Part shown: piece after piece, positions 1 to 8,007 of the stretch
Layout: the number at the start of each line of letters is the position of its first letter
How positions within the stretch are numbered: position 1 is the first letter of the stretch
Assembly: GCA_018066125.1 (NCBI GenBank)
Contig: JAGHSA010000022.1
Coordinates: forward strand, 19,004-83,003
Direction: 5' to 3'
Length of the DNA: 64,000 nucleotides
Origin: Candidatus Cryptobacteroides onthequi
GTDB lineage: Bacteria > Bacteroidota > Bacteroidia > Bacteroidales > UBA932
Notes under the pieces: model-generated
The model's input: only the letters and a program-made list of their open reading frames with translations
What the model was told of the DNA's origin: nothing
Database searches by the model: none
Position numbers and translations under genes: made by a program

Positions 1-69
1 ACGAGAAAGCCTCTCTGCACTGCCGATGACGGCAGGACGACGCTGAAGGCCACCTGGTGCGACAACGAA
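1..69. other. Window edge, no gene assigned
   Basis: These bases lie just downstream of the binding-protein gene on the minus strand. Minus-strand frames stay open to the edge, so the next gene of the transport operon (a permease would be expected) may begin here, but no convincing start or family motif is visible in so short a stretch. Confidence 0.3.
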
Positions 70-1110
70 TCAATGAAGTTCGATATAATAATGTAAGTCC
101 CCGGGGCTTGCATTTTTTGTTTCCAATGACAGTTCTGGGTGGAAGATGTGGATGAGGTCCTCGAGCACAAGGTCGGGACGTACTGCTCCGGACTCATAAT
201 AGTCGTTGCCGCCTTCGGAACCGGCTTTGAGGATGTTGTTGAACACCTTCCCCTCCCCGAACACGCCGAAATCGGCGAAAAGAGGATGTGCCGCTTTCAA
301 TTCGTCAAGGGTGCGGCACCATCCGGGATGGAGCCAGAATGAGGCATTCCCCGCAAGGGTGAACGCCTTCTCCACCGTCATCAAAGACGATGCGCTTCCC
401 GCCTGGGCACCCGCCACCTCGGCTCCGGCATCTGATATGAGCCGTGCGAAATAACTGTCCCGTCCGGGCAGGTACCAGGCATCCTTATACGGTATGTTGA
501 CAAGAACGGAGGGACGTTGCTCTGCAGATGCGGCAGCAGCTGCGGCACGGGCGTATCTGTCACTCACTGCCCGGAAAACGGAGTCCGCCTTCTCGGCGCA
601 CCCGGTGAGCATCCCGAACAGGCGGATATATTCGGCTCTGGCAAGCGGGTGCTGCTCCATATAGTCGTAAAGATGGATCACCGGTATGCCGAATGCGTCA
701 AGGCGGGAATAATCATCCATCCCACCGCCGCTGGCAACCACCAGATCCGCCTTCATGGCCACAACCTTCTCAAGATCGAGATCGCCGACTTCCTGAACAT
801 GGGCAGAAGACCTCAGTACAGTATCGGACAGATACCGAAGACCATTGACTCCCGCAACGACATCCTGGCGTCCCAGTGCGGAAAGACATGCCACGTGCGT
901 GGATGACAAGCAGACTATCCTGGAAAATGGCTCGGACACTTCCAGCGTGTCGCGATGCCCGTCGACAGGAGAGATGGTGATGACCGAGTTTCCAGTCAGA
1001 TCGAAACAGGACGCATAGTCCATGCCTCCATCACCCTGAATGACTGCGACACGGCATGACACCAGACAGAATGACAGGCAGAACACGACTACTGACGATA
1101 ACCTATTCAT
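70..1110 (-). CDS. ABC transporter substrate-binding lipoprotein (iron-siderophore/cobalamin type)
   Basis: This 346-residue protein resembles the periplasmic binding proteins of the TroA/BtuF/FepB fold, which capture a metal chelate or corrinoid and hand it to an inner-membrane FecCD-type permease. It begins with a short hydrophobic signal ending in a lipobox, LVSC, so Cys19 should be lipidated and the protein anchored in the membrane. The motif SRIVCLSSTHVACLSALG (about residues 63-80) is the usual first strand-helix of this fold. The segments DLEKVVAMKADLVVASGG and FGIPVIHLYDY follow in the expected order. It is transcribed divergently from nhaA. The partner permease and ATPase would lie outside the window. 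The ligand cannot be told from sequence, so BtuF, heme or siderophore binding are all possible. Confidence 0.8.
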   Translation of the reverse strand: MNRLSSVVVFCLSFCLVSCRVAVIQGDGGMDYASCFDLTGNSVITISPVDGHRDTLEVSEPFSRIVCLSSTHVACLSALGRQDVVAGVNGLRYLSDTVLRSSAHVQEVGDLDLEKVVAMKADLVVASGGGMDDYSRLDAFGIPVIHLYDYMEQHPLARAEYIRLFGMLTGCAEKADSVFRAVSDRYARAAAAAASAEQRPSVLVNIPYKDAWYLPGRDSYFARLISDAGAEVAGAQAGSASSLMTVEKAFTLAGNASFWLHPGWCRTLDELKAAHPLFADFGVFGEGKVFNNILKAGSEGGNDYYESGAVRPDLVLEDLIHIFHPELSLETKNASPGDLHYYIELH

Positions 1111-1156
1111 AGCGATAATTGAATTTATAAAAATAGGAACTATTGATGAAAAAGGC

Positions 1157-1164
1157 TACATTTG
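1157..1164 (+). promoter_or_regulatory. -7 promoter element for nhaA
   Basis: TACATTTG matches the Bacteroidota -7 consensus TAnnTTTG and lies 25 bases upstream of the nhaA ATG. I could not find a correctly spaced -33 TTG. Confidence 0.55.
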
Positions 1165-1189
1165 CAGCCCTTAAAAATAAAAACACAAC

Positions 1190-2608
1190 ATGAGACTAAT
1201 TCCGATGTACTCCTGGACAAAGGGAGTCGCTCAGTTCAATAAGAGAAGCAACAGTCTTTCAAAGCAGCCCTGGGCACAAGGGGTACTGCTCCTCATCTGC
1301 GTGATAGCAGCCATGCTGCTTGCCAACCTTCCTTTCACAAAGGAGTGGTACGAGGACTTCCTCCAAACCAGCATGACCATCCATCTGCAGAGTCCAGACG
1401 GACATCTCAACCTTCTTTTCCCTCGCGACATGAATGTAGAGAAGTTCATCAATGACATCCTGATGGTGATCTTCTTCTTCGCTGTCGGTCTGGAAATCAA
1501 GCGTGAGATTGCACATGGCGAGCTCTCAAGTGTCAAGAAGGCCCTTCTGCCCGTCATTGCCGCTCTCGGCGGAGTGCTGGTACCGGCGCTCATCTACACT
1601 GCTGTCAACCATGGCACCGGTGCGGCCAGCGGCTGGGGTATCCCTACAGCCACGGACATCGCGTTTGCTGTCTGCATTCTCTCTGTGCTAGGAGAGAAAG
1701 TCCCTGTATCGTTGAAAGTCTTCCTCACAGCTCTGGCGATTGCCGATGACCTCGTGGCCATCCTTGTAGTCGCGCTGTTTTATGGAGGAGCCATCAATCT
1801 TGCACTCCTTGGAGTCGCCTTCGTCGTGATCGCATTCACGCTGCTTCTCCGCAAACTCGGCGAGAAGCGCATGTTCCCATATCTGTTCCTTGCTGTGATC
1901 GTATGGGTGCTCTTCTACTATTCCGGCATACACGCCACAATGTCAGGTGTGGTCATGGCCTTCCTGATCCCATCTGAACCAAGGTACAACCAGTCATACT
2001 TCCACCACAAGACCAAACTTTTCCTCAAGAAACTCTCCGCACATACCGCCATTGACGAAGAACGCTTTCCCAATGGTCCGCAGAGGCATTTCCTCCGCAA
2101 GATGAAACATGTGTCGAATGGTTCTCTGGACATGAGCTACAAGGTCGAGCACGCACTTTCTCCATGGGTCAACTTCGTCATCATGCCTATCTTCGCCCTT
2201 GCCAATGCGGGAGTTGAAATCGCAGACCCTTCATACTTCAACATCTTCAAGTTCGATCCTGCTCTCGGAAGCGTCAGCATGGGTATCTTCCTCGGGCTTC
2301 TCCTCGGAAAGCCGCTCGGCATCACACTCTTCAGCTTTGCCGCAATCAAGTCCAAGGTCGGAGCGATGCCTGAGAAGGCCACATGGCCGATGTTCTTTGC
2401 CGTTGCATGTCTCGGCGGTATCGGATTCACCATGTCCATCTTTGTCGACACACTCTCATTCGGAGAGCAACCGGCAGAAGTGACGCAGCATCTGCGCGAC
2501 GCAGGAAAGATCGCCGTGCTTCTCGGATCGATCTGCGCCGGCGTACTCGGCAGCCTGCTCATCAGCTTAACTTACAAGATTGAAAGCAGAAAGAAGGCAA
2601 ATCAGTAA
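1190..2608 (+). CDS. nhaA: Na+/H+ antiporter NhaA
   Basis: The product is an inner-membrane sodium/proton antiporter that uses the proton gradient to expel Na+ and to manage internal pH. Diagnostic segments are FFFAVGLEIKRE, TDIAFAVCILSVLG and the paired aspartates in ALAIADDLVAILVVALF, which are the ion-binding residues of the family. About eleven or twelve hydrophobic segments can be counted. At 472 residues it is longer than the roughly 390-residue enterobacterial protein. The extra length is a hydrophilic stretch at about residues 265-315, likely a cytoplasmic loop, and a longer N-terminus. The ATG at 1190 is preceded by A-rich sequence and a phylum-type promoter. It stands alone, with a tRNA gene following. 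Confidence 0.95.
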   Translation: MRLIPMYSWTKGVAQFNKRSNSLSKQPWAQGVLLLICVIAAMLLANLPFTKEWYEDFLQTSMTIHLQSPDGHLNLLFPRDMNVEKFINDILMVIFFFAVGLEIKREIAHGELSSVKKALLPVIAALGGVLVPALIYTAVNHGTGAASGWGIPTATDIAFAVCILSVLGEKVPVSLKVFLTALAIADDLVAILVVALFYGGAINLALLGVAFVVIAFTLLLRKLGEKRMFPYLFLAVIVWVLFYYSGIHATMSGVVMAFLIPSEPRYNQSYFHHKTKLFLKKLSAHTAIDEERFPNGPQRHFLRKMKHVSNGSLDMSYKVEHALSPWVNFVIMPIFALANAGVEIADPSYFNIFKFDPALGSVSMGIFLGLLLGKPLGITLFSFAAIKSKVGAMPEKATWPMFFAVACLGGIGFTMSIFVDTLSFGEQPAEVTQHLRDAGKIAVLLGSICAGVLGSLLISLTYKIESRKKANQ

Positions 2609-2616
2609 AATTTGAC

Positions 2617-2624
2617 TATATTTG
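2617..2624 (+). promoter_or_regulatory. -7 promoter element for tRNA-Thr
   Basis: TATATTTG starts 9 bases after the nhaA stop and ends 7 bases before the tRNA 5' end, so the transcript would begin almost at the mature end. Confidence 0.6.
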
Positions 2625-2631
2625 CAGTCCT

Positions 2632-2704
2632 GCCACTTTAGCTCAGTCGGTAGAGCAACGCATTCGTAACGCGTAGGTCGCCAGTTCAAGTCTGGCAAGT
2701 GGCT
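2632..2704 (+). tRNA. tRNA-Thr (anticodon CGT)
   Basis: A full cloverleaf can be drawn by eye: acceptor GCCACTT with AAGTGGC, D stem GCTC with GAGC, T stem GCCAG with CTGGC around TTCAAGT, and anticodon loop TTCGTAA giving anticodon CGT, which reads threonine ACG codons. The discriminator base is T. The anticodon stem closes with an A-C mismatch at its innermost pair (31-39). No CCA is encoded, so it must be added after transcription. Confidence 0.95.
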
Positions 2705-2709
2705 CGCAG

Positions 2710-2742
2710 GCTCCCGGGGTTTGACCTCGGGAGCTGTTTTTT
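2710..2742 (+). terminator. Rho-independent terminator after tRNA-Thr
   Basis: A 10-bp stem, GCTCCCGGGG with CCTCGGGAGC (one G-T pair), has a 5-base loop and is followed by TGTTTTTT. It lies 5 bases beyond the tRNA. Confidence 0.9.
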
Positions 2743-2802
2743 ATTGATTGACGACCGTCAGTGGTGAGCACCAGCGAATCAGTGACCGGTAGAGAAAAAC
2801 GC

Positions 2803-4179
2803 CTACAGACCTTTGCCGGCGGACTGGCCGGCGAGGAGACCGGTGCAGAAGGCTGTCTGGAGATTGTAGCCGCCTGTATCGGAATCTACATCCAACAACT
2901 CGCCGCAGAAATACAGGCCGGGGTGAAGCCTCGACTCCATGGTCTTGCCGATAAGTTCATCTGTAGCGACGCCTCCGGCTGTCACCACACACCTCTCATA
3001 CCCGACATAGCCGGCAATCCTGAAATGCCACTCCTTAAGAGCCTTCGCAATGGTCACGAGATTGACCCAGACCTTGGTCTCAGTCCTGGAACGCCTCTCG
3101 AGAGTGATGATCTCTGGATGCATGGTCATAAATCCCGGAATAAGCTCCCAAGGCATCAGCTTGCCCAAAAGGATGCGGCAGCGCTCCTTCTCTTTCGCGC
3201 GCCTGCTGCGGGGATCCCTGTCTATTTCAGACCAGAGTTCCTTGACACGGGTAGTCAGTTCTGTCAGAGTCACCCCCGGCTTGAGATCAAGCACGAGCTC
3301 CGCCCTGCCGCCATTGATCAGAGTCTTGACACACCTACGGCTGAGCTGGAAACCTATTGGTCCCTCTATGCCGCCGTCAGTGAAATCCAGATCCCCGAAT
3401 TCGGAATCCACCTCATTGCCATCCACCAGCAGAGCGGCAGTCACATTCTTGAGCTGAATGCCGCAGAGGGACTTGCCGAGCTCAGAAAGCGGTGTACTCC
3501 TGTCGATATGGCACTTCGCCGACGAGATGACATCATCCACCTTGTAGCCCTGAGGAACCATTGCGGTGAGAGACGGGAAAAGCGTCTTGACACTGTGCCC
3601 GCATTTCTCTGCAAAGGCATATCCGTCACCGGTGCTGCCGGTACCGGGATATGACAGTCCGCCTGTAGCCACGATGAGTCTGCGGCAGAGCCACTTCTCC
3701 GGACCATCAGGACCCTCTGCAGCGAGCACATAGCTGCCGTCCGCAGCGACAGCGACATCACATACTGAAGTCTCCGTCATGATCTTCACGCCCAGGCTGA
3801 GGCACGCGTTGACAAGAGTGTCGACCACATCCGAAGCATGGTGGGATGCCGGGAAAGCGCGGTCTCCCCTCTCCACCACCGTCTCCAGGCCGTAGCTCTC
3901 GAGGAAGTCGATCATCTTTGCGCTTGTGAGATTGTAGAATGAAGACTTGACAAAATTGGAGCCCGCCCTGATATGGGCGGAGAATTCGTTCCAGTCCTTG
4001 AGATTTGTGAAATTGCAGCGGCCCTTGCCGGTGATCATTATCTTCCTGCCGGGACGCGGCATCTTTTCAAGTACTGTCACCTGTGCGCAGACGTCTCTGT
4101 CCGCAAGCGTCTTGGCTGCGCCATATGCGGCCATGAGTCCAGAGGCACCTCCTCCGATGATGATTATGTCAGACTTCAT
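2803..4179 (-). CDS. YhiN/HI0933-family FAD-dependent oxidoreductase
   Basis: This is a flavoprotein of the HI0933-like (YhiN, sometimes called aminoacetone oxidase) family. The in vivo substrate is not established. The dinucleotide-binding motif IIIGGGASGLMAAYGAA sits at the N-terminus. It is followed by the family-specific GKGRCNFTN near residue 55, ATGGLSYPGTGSTGDGY in the middle, and a C-terminal GGVATDELIGKTMESR-type closing motif with a second FAD-contact, FCGELLDVDSDTGGYN. The frame stays open 61 codons further upstream, but that part runs through the SRP-RNA-like repeat. The ATG at 4179, placed just before the Rossmann strand, gives a normal 458-residue protein. It lies 23 bases downstream of a T-tract that may end the preceding RNA. 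Confidence 0.88.
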   Translation of the reverse strand: MKSDIIIIGGGASGLMAAYGAAKTLADRDVCAQVTVLEKMPRPGRKIMITGKGRCNFTNLKDWNEFSAHIRAGSNFVKSSFYNLTSAKMIDFLESYGLETVVERGDRAFPASHHASDVVDTLVNACLSLGVKIMTETSVCDVAVAADGSYVLAAEGPDGPEKWLCRRLIVATGGLSYPGTGSTGDGYAFAEKCGHSVKTLFPSLTAMVPQGYKVDDVISSAKCHIDRSTPLSELGKSLCGIQLKNVTAALLVDGNEVDSEFGDLDFTDGGIEGPIGFQLSRRCVKTLINGGRAELVLDLKPGVTLTELTTRVKELWSEIDRDPRSRRAKEKERCRILLGKLMPWELIPGFMTMHPEIITLERRSRTETKVWVNLVTIAKALKEWHFRIAGYVGYERCVVTAGGVATDELIGKTMESRLHPGLYFCGELLDVDSDTGGYNLQTAFCTGLLAGQSAGKGL

Positions 4180-4200
4180 ACAGATAGAAGCGAAAGAATA

Positions 4201-4228
4201 CAAAAAAAGGGAAAGCTCAGCACATCGC
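4201..4228 (-). repeat. Second copy of the SRP RNA 3' end plus terminator
   Basis: This 28-base stretch matches 4368-4395 with a single mismatch. Read on the minus strand it repeats the 3' helix strand, the CTTTCCC end and the run of seven T residues of the SRP RNA gene. It lies directly before the flavoprotein start codon. Confidence 0.9.
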
Positions 4229-4280
4229 CTGTCGAGGGGGCGCTGCCCCCTACTATCCCCCGCGGCCTTTGTGCCTTTCC
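4209..4280 (-). ncRNA. Candidate small structured RNA sharing the SRP RNA 3' end
   Basis: On the minus strand this segment starts with GGAAAGGCACA and ends with TGTGCTGAGCTTTCC, so its ends can pair as GGAAAG/CTTTCC and GCACA/TGTGC. The SRP RNA just upstream pairs its own ends in the same way. Between the arms lies a perfect 7-bp hairpin, AGGGGGC/GCCCCCT. The conserved SRP core (CAGG, GGAA loop, AGCA) is missing, so this is not a second functional SRP RNA. It could be a diverged duplicate, a separate RNA that reused the terminator, or decay. No promoter was found, so it may depend on read-through. Confidence 0.35.
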
Positions 4281-4367
4281 GACTTCTGCAGACTTCCCTC
4301 ACAATCATGCAGAAGTCCCGGCCCGGCCGGTCGGCTGATGCCGACTGCGGTGCGATGGACAAATGAA
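4281..4367 (-). other. Spacer with nested hairpins between the two SRP-like 3' ends
   Basis: On the minus strand this spacer holds GTCGG-CATCAG-CCGAC and a 10-bp perfect inverted repeat, GACTTCTGCA with TGCAGAAGTC, separated by 17 bases. No reading frame is credible here. Confidence 0.5.
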
Positions 4368-4395
4368 CAAAAAAAGGGAAAGCTTAGCACATCGC
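4368..4395 (-). repeat. First copy of the duplicated SRP RNA 3' end with T7 terminator
   Basis: This holds the 3' strand of the SRP RNA terminal helix followed by seven T residues on the minus strand. It is repeated, with one mismatch, at 4201-4228. Confidence 0.9.
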
Positions 4396-4472
4396 ACCGC
4401 TACGACCTCCTACCCTTGCTACATTCCTGTCCTGGGGGAGTTCAGAGGGAGCTGGTCGTGTACGACTTTCCC
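4376..4472 (-). ncRNA. ffs: Signal recognition particle RNA (4.5S-type small SRP RNA)
   Basis: The conserved SRP domain IV is directly readable on the minus strand at 4434-4417: CAGG, stem ACA, loop GGAA, stem TGT, then AGCA. These bases form the Ffh-binding asymmetric and symmetric loops and the GNRA tetraloop. The ends GGGAAAG and CTTTCCC pair to close a roughly 97-base hairpin of the small bacterial type. Inside it CGACC pairs with GGTCG and CTCCC with GGGTAG/GGAG. A -7 element sits five bases upstream and a T7 run follows immediately. The RNA joins Ffh to target nascent membrane proteins to the SecYEG channel. Confidence 0.95.
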
Positions 4473-4476
4473 GCTG

Positions 4477-4484
4477 CAAATATA
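4477..4484 (-). promoter_or_regulatory. -7 promoter element for SRP RNA
   Basis: Read on the minus strand this is TATATTTG, four bases from the first G of the mature SRP RNA. It lies immediately after the cytidine deaminase stop codon. Confidence 0.75.
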
Positions 4485-4493
4485 AGCAAAAAT

Positions 4494-4967
4494 TTAAATA
4501 CTGTCGAAAATGAAAGGAAGAATATCATCCACTTTCGCAAACTTCTGGATCTTAGACGCGCTGATCAGTATCACAGACATCGGCTTGCCGCTCTTGGCCT
4601 GATACTGAGCCATCACCTGGCGGCACGCCCCGCAAGGCGTTGCGGGTGCCTCAGCCAGTCTTCCCATCACTCCACCGGCCACGGCAATGCTGAGCATGTC
4701 CCTGTCGGGATAGTTGGCGCCGGCAGAGAACATGGCTGTCCTCTCTGCGCAGAGACCGGACGGGAAGGCTGCATTCTCCTGGTTCGCACCCTTCACGACA
4801 GTACCGTCAGAGAGCCTCACGGCTGCCCCTACATGGAAATGCGAATATGGTGCATATGCTCCGGACATTGCGCTGATGGCAGCTTTCACGAGCTCCTGGT
4901 CACAAGCCTCCATCTCAGAGACATCAGAGTACTCTTCGTATGAAATAACGACTTCCTTGACTTCCAT
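4494..4967 (-). CDS. cdd: Cytidine deaminase
   Basis: The enzyme hydrolyses cytidine and deoxycytidine to uridine and deoxyuridine for pyrimidine salvage in the cytoplasm. The zinc-site motifs are intact: CAER (Cys ligand and catalytic Glu) near residue 75 and PCGACRQ (the two further Cys ligands) near residue 112. AYAPYSHFHVGAA marks the substrate-binding N-terminal part. The longer open frame upstream starts inside the promoter, so the ATG at 4967 was chosen. It gives 157 residues, normal for the homotetrameric class. It stands alone, divergent from mnmA. The upp gene at 39543-40172 completes the same salvage route. Confidence 0.92.
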   Translation of the reverse strand: MEVKEVVISYEEYSDVSEMEACDQELVKAAISAMSGAYAPYSHFHVGAAVRLSDGTVVKGANQENAAFPSGLCAERTAMFSAGANYPDRDMLSIAVAGGVMGRLAEAPATPCGACRQVMAQYQAKSGKPMSVILISASKIQKFAKVDDILPFIFDSI

Positions 4968-4992
4968 GTGCAGATTTTGGTTATAGTTTCCA

Positions 4993-5000
4993 CAAATGTA
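4993..5000 (-). promoter_or_regulatory. -7 promoter element for cytidine deaminase
   Basis: Minus-strand TACATTTG lies 25 bases upstream of the ATG at 4967. Its place supports that start over the longer frame. Confidence 0.6.
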
Positions 5001-5024
5001 ACAAATTCTTGGATGAAAAAAACG

Positions 5025-5032
5025 TAACTTTG
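5025..5032 (+). promoter_or_regulatory. -7 promoter element for mnmA
   Basis: TAACTTTG lies 27 bases upstream of the mnmA ATG and matches TAnnTTTG. Confidence 0.6.
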
Positions 5033-5059
5033 CCTGTGTAATAATCACATGACGCACCC

Positions 5060-6469
5060 ATGAAGGTTTGTATCGGTCTTTCCGGAGGAGTTGATTCCAG
5101 TGTAGCCGCTCTGCTGCTCAAACAGCAGGGATACGATGTCTTCGCCATGTTCATGCAGAACTGGCATGACACGGAAGGTACACTTCACGGCGACTGCGAA
5201 TGGGAGGAGGACCGCTTCGTCGCCGAGATGGTGGCACGAAAGATAGGAATCCCCTTCTACTTCATCGATCTGAGCGACCAGTATAGGCAGAGGGTCGTGG
5301 ACTACATGTTCGACGAGTACTCAAAGGGACGTACTCCAAACCCGGATGTCCTCTGCAACAGGGAGATAAAGTTCGACGCCTTCCTCACCGCCGCCCGCAG
5401 GATGGGAGCGGACATGGTGGCCACCGGACACTACTGCCGCAAAGAAGTCACCACCGGTCCTGACGGCAGGGAGATCTATCACATTCTGGCGGGAAACGAC
5501 TCCAACAAGGACCAGAGCTACTTCCTCTGCCAGCTCACTCAGGAGCAGCTCAGCGCTGCAATGTTCCCCATCGGCGACATACCCAAGCCTGAAGTGAGAC
5601 GCATCGCCGCCGAAGCCGACCTCCCATCGGCAGAGAAAAAGGATTCGCAGGGCATATGCTTCGTGGGAAAGGTGGACCTCCCGGTATTCCTCCAGCAGAA
5701 GCTGAAAAGCGTCGAGGGCGATGTGGTGGAGGTCTATGACGCCTACTACGACGGAAATGAGCAGTACGCATTCCGCCGCCGCATCATGGACTCCATCATG
5801 GAGGACGGAACCCCGGCAAACCTGGTCACAGGCTACATCTCGGAGGACAGATGCGTCAGGTCCGTTCCCGGCAACCCGGAGCACGAGGCGGGATGCGACA
5901 GGGCGAAATCACCATTCTCACTCGAGAGAGTGGCCGCACTGAGCGACGATGAGCTCATGGAACTCTCAGAGCGCATAAGATACGACATCACATTCGAGAC
6001 AGAGACTTACCGCTCCGGCAAGCACCATATCAAGAAGACAAGGTACAAGGCGAACCCGTACGGCTGCATTGCGGGGCGTCACGAAGGTGCCCAGTTCTAC
6101 ACCATCGGGCAGCGCAAGGGCCTCAACATCGGCGGTCATGCGCAGTCGCTCTTCGTCATCGAGACGGACATCGAGAAGAACATCATCTATGTCGGGGAAG
6201 GCCACACCCACAAGGGACTCTCACGCAGCTGCGTGCGCATCGCCCCGGACGAGATGCACTGGATACGCCGCGACCTGGAAATGGAGGTTGGAGAGATACG
6301 CCGCTACCGCGTGCGCATACGCTACCGCCAGCCGCTCCAGGACGCACTGCTCATCCGCAGGGAGAACGGTCTGTTCATCCTGTTCGACGAGCCTCAGAGA
6401 GGCATCACACCGGGACAGTTCGCGGTCTGGTACGACCGTGACGAGATGATAGGTTCGGGAGTGATCTAG
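5060..6469 (+). CDS. mnmA: tRNA-specific 2-thiouridylase MnmA
   Basis: MnmA adenylates U34 of the Lys, Glu and Gln tRNAs and replaces O2 with sulfur. The PP-loop [15 protein letters not shown] is at residues 6-20. The two catalytic cysteines are recognisable in NPDVLCNREIKF (near residue 98) and SQGICFVG (near residue 200). The C-terminal barrel carries FYTIGQRKGLNIGG. At 469 residues it is about 100 longer than the enterobacterial enzyme. The surplus lies between the second cysteine and the YTIGQ motif, roughly residues 217-340. It keeps the frame and shows no sign of disruption, so it is probably a lineage-specific insert. Its stop codon overlaps that of the convergent gene in the palindrome CTAG. 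Confidence 0.94.
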   Translation: MKVCIGLSGGVDSSVAALLLKQQGYDVFAMFMQNWHDTEGTLHGDCEWEEDRFVAEMVARKIGIPFYFIDLSDQYRQRVVDYMFDEYSKGRTPNPDVLCNREIKFDAFLTAARRMGADMVATGHYCRKEVTTGPDGREIYHILAGNDSNKDQSYFLCQLTQEQLSAAMFPIGDIPKPEVRRIAAEADLPSAEKKDSQGICFVGKVDLPVFLQQKLKSVEGDVVEVYDAYYDGNEQYAFRRRIMDSIMEDGTPANLVTGYISEDRCVRSVPGNPEHEAGCDRAKSPFSLERVAALSDDELMELSERIRYDITFETETYRSGKHHIKKTRYKANPYGCIAGRHEGAQFYTIGQRKGLNIGGHAQSLFVIETDIEKNIIYVGEGHTHKGLSRSCVRIAPDEMHWIRRDLEMEVGEIRRYRVRIRYRQPLQDALLIRRENGLFILFDEPQRGITPGQFAVWYDRDEMIGSGVI

Positions 6470-8004
6470 CGTTTCTCCGCAATGGCGCAGGCACATCTGA
6501 TGCCGTCCAGCGCCGATGACACGATACCACCGGAATAACCTGCGCCCTCACCGCAAGGATAGAGGCCGGGAACCTGTGCGCACTCAAGTGTCTCAGGGTC
6601 GCGCGGGATGCGTATCGGGGACGAAGTGCGTGACTCGACTCCCAGGAGAAGGGCGTCGTTGGTGTAGTAGCCGTGGATCTTGCGGTCTACCGTAGGGAAT
6701 GCCAGCCTCATGCGCTTGTACACATTCTCCGGAAGGAGCTCATGAAGCGGCGCTGAGACAGCTCCGGGGAAGTATGAGGTCTTCGGAAGGGACGCCGACA
6801 CGATGCCGCGGCAGAAATCCTTCATCCTCTGCGCAGGAGCCGCAAATGAACCGGTGTATGAGTACATCCTGCGCTCTACATCGCGCTGGAAATTCATGAG
6901 CGAGAAGGCTCCGTATTTCTGGTACTCCTCCGGCACATCCTCTGGCTCGATGGACACTACCACACCCGCATTGGCCCACTTGGAGTTGCGCTCTGAGTTG
7001 GACATGCCGTTGAGAACCACGGTCTCGGGCTCAGTCGAAGACGGCACAAGTATGCCGCCGGGGCACATGCAGAAGGAGAACACTCCCCTGCCGTCCACCT
7101 GCTCGACGAACGAATACTCGGCGGCAGGCATGCCCTGCCACTGACGTCCGTGATACTGGGCATTGTTGATGATGTGCTGAGGATGCTCTACACGCACGCC
7201 AAGCGCGAATCCCTTGGCCTGTATCTCCCATCCCTTGGCATCGAAAAGCTCATATATGTCACGGGCGGAATGACCGGTCGCGAGGATCACATCGGAAGCC
7301 TTGAATTCGACCTCCGAGCCCTCATGCACGGCCTTGACCGTGAAGCCGGGGATGATGTCGGTGACCCTGGTGTCGAAGTGATACTCTCCACCGTGCGCGA
7401 TGATGCAGTTGCGGATGTTCTCCACGATGCCCGGAAGCTTGTCGGTACCTATGTGGGGATGCGCCTCGATGAGGATATCCTCCTTGGCACCGAACTTCAC
7501 CAGCTGATACAGGACCTCACGGATGTCGCCTCTCTTGGAAGAGCGGGTGAAAAGCTTTCCATCGGAAAACGCTCCGGCACCGCCTTCCCCGTAGCAGTAG
7601 TTCGAGTCAGGATCGAGCTCGCCGTCACGGGAGAGTTTTGCCATGTCAGCCTTGCGGCGATGGACATCCTTTCCCCTTTCGAGGACGACAGGCTTCAGTC
7701 CCTGCATGAGCAGCCTGAGCGCTGCGAACATGCCGGCAGGACCTGCACCGATGACGATCACAGGCTCGGCGTCGTGCACGTCCTGATACTCAGGAAGGAC
7801 ATATGGCTGATATGGCTCATCCATCCGGTAAGCCTCCACCCTGTAGCGCCAGACAACGTCCTTGCGGGCGTCGAGAGACTTGCGGGTGACTATGCAGCGG
7901 ACCTGAGCTGCCTTCGGAAGCCCGAGCTGCCTGCGGGCTTCAGACTCCATGACCTCCTGACTGAGCTCTCTGCTCACAGGTACTACGATATCAATTTCTT
8001 TCAT
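6466..8004 (-). CDS. FAD-dependent dehydrogenase, COG2509 type
   Basis: This 512-residue cytoplasmic flavoprotein has an N-terminal segment of about 85 residues that precedes the nucleotide-binding motif VIVIGAGPAGMFAALRLLMQG. That order is characteristic of the uncharacterised COG2509 dehydrogenase family. Further family signatures are CYGEGGAGAFSDGKLFTRS near residue 135, VILATGHSARDIYEL near 235 and the C-terminal GLYPCGEGAGYSGGIVSSA. The reaction is unknown. Its ATG lies three bases after the tsaD stop codon, so the two are very likely cotranscribed. Its 3' end overlaps mnmA by four bases. Confidence 0.85.
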   Translation of the reverse strand: MKEIDIVVPVSRELSQEVMESEARRQLGLPKAAQVRCIVTRKSLDARKDVVWRYRVEAYRMDEPYQPYVLPEYQDVHDAEPVIVIGAGPAGMFAALRLLMQGLKPVVLERGKDVHRRKADMAKLSRDGELDPDSNYCYGEGGAGAFSDGKLFTRSSKRGDIREVLYQLVKFGAKEDILIEAHPHIGTDKLPGIVENIRNCIIAHGGEYHFDTRVTDIIPGFTVKAVHEGSEVEFKASDVILATGHSARDIYELFDAKGWEIQAKGFALGVRVEHPQHIINNAQYHGRQWQGMPAAEYSFVEQVDGRGVFSFCMCPGGILVPSSTEPETVVLNGMSNSERNSKWANAGVVVSIEPEDVPEEYQKYGAFSLMNFQRDVERRMYSYTGSFAAPAQRMKDFCRGIVSASLPKTSYFPGAVSAPLHELLPENVYKRMRLAFPTVDRKIHGYYTNDALLLGVESRTSSPIRIPRDPETLECAQVPGLYPCGEGAGYSGGIVSSALDGIRCACAIAEKR

Positions 8005-8007
8005 CAG

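Noticed and set aside
2761-3654. 297-codon plus-strand open frame
   Set aside because: It is antisense to the YhiN-type flavoprotein, without a recognisable motif or promoter.
4269-4943. 224-codon plus-strand open frame over the SRP RNA and cytidine deaminase
   Set aside because: It crosses the well-supported SRP RNA gene and the antisense of the deaminase.
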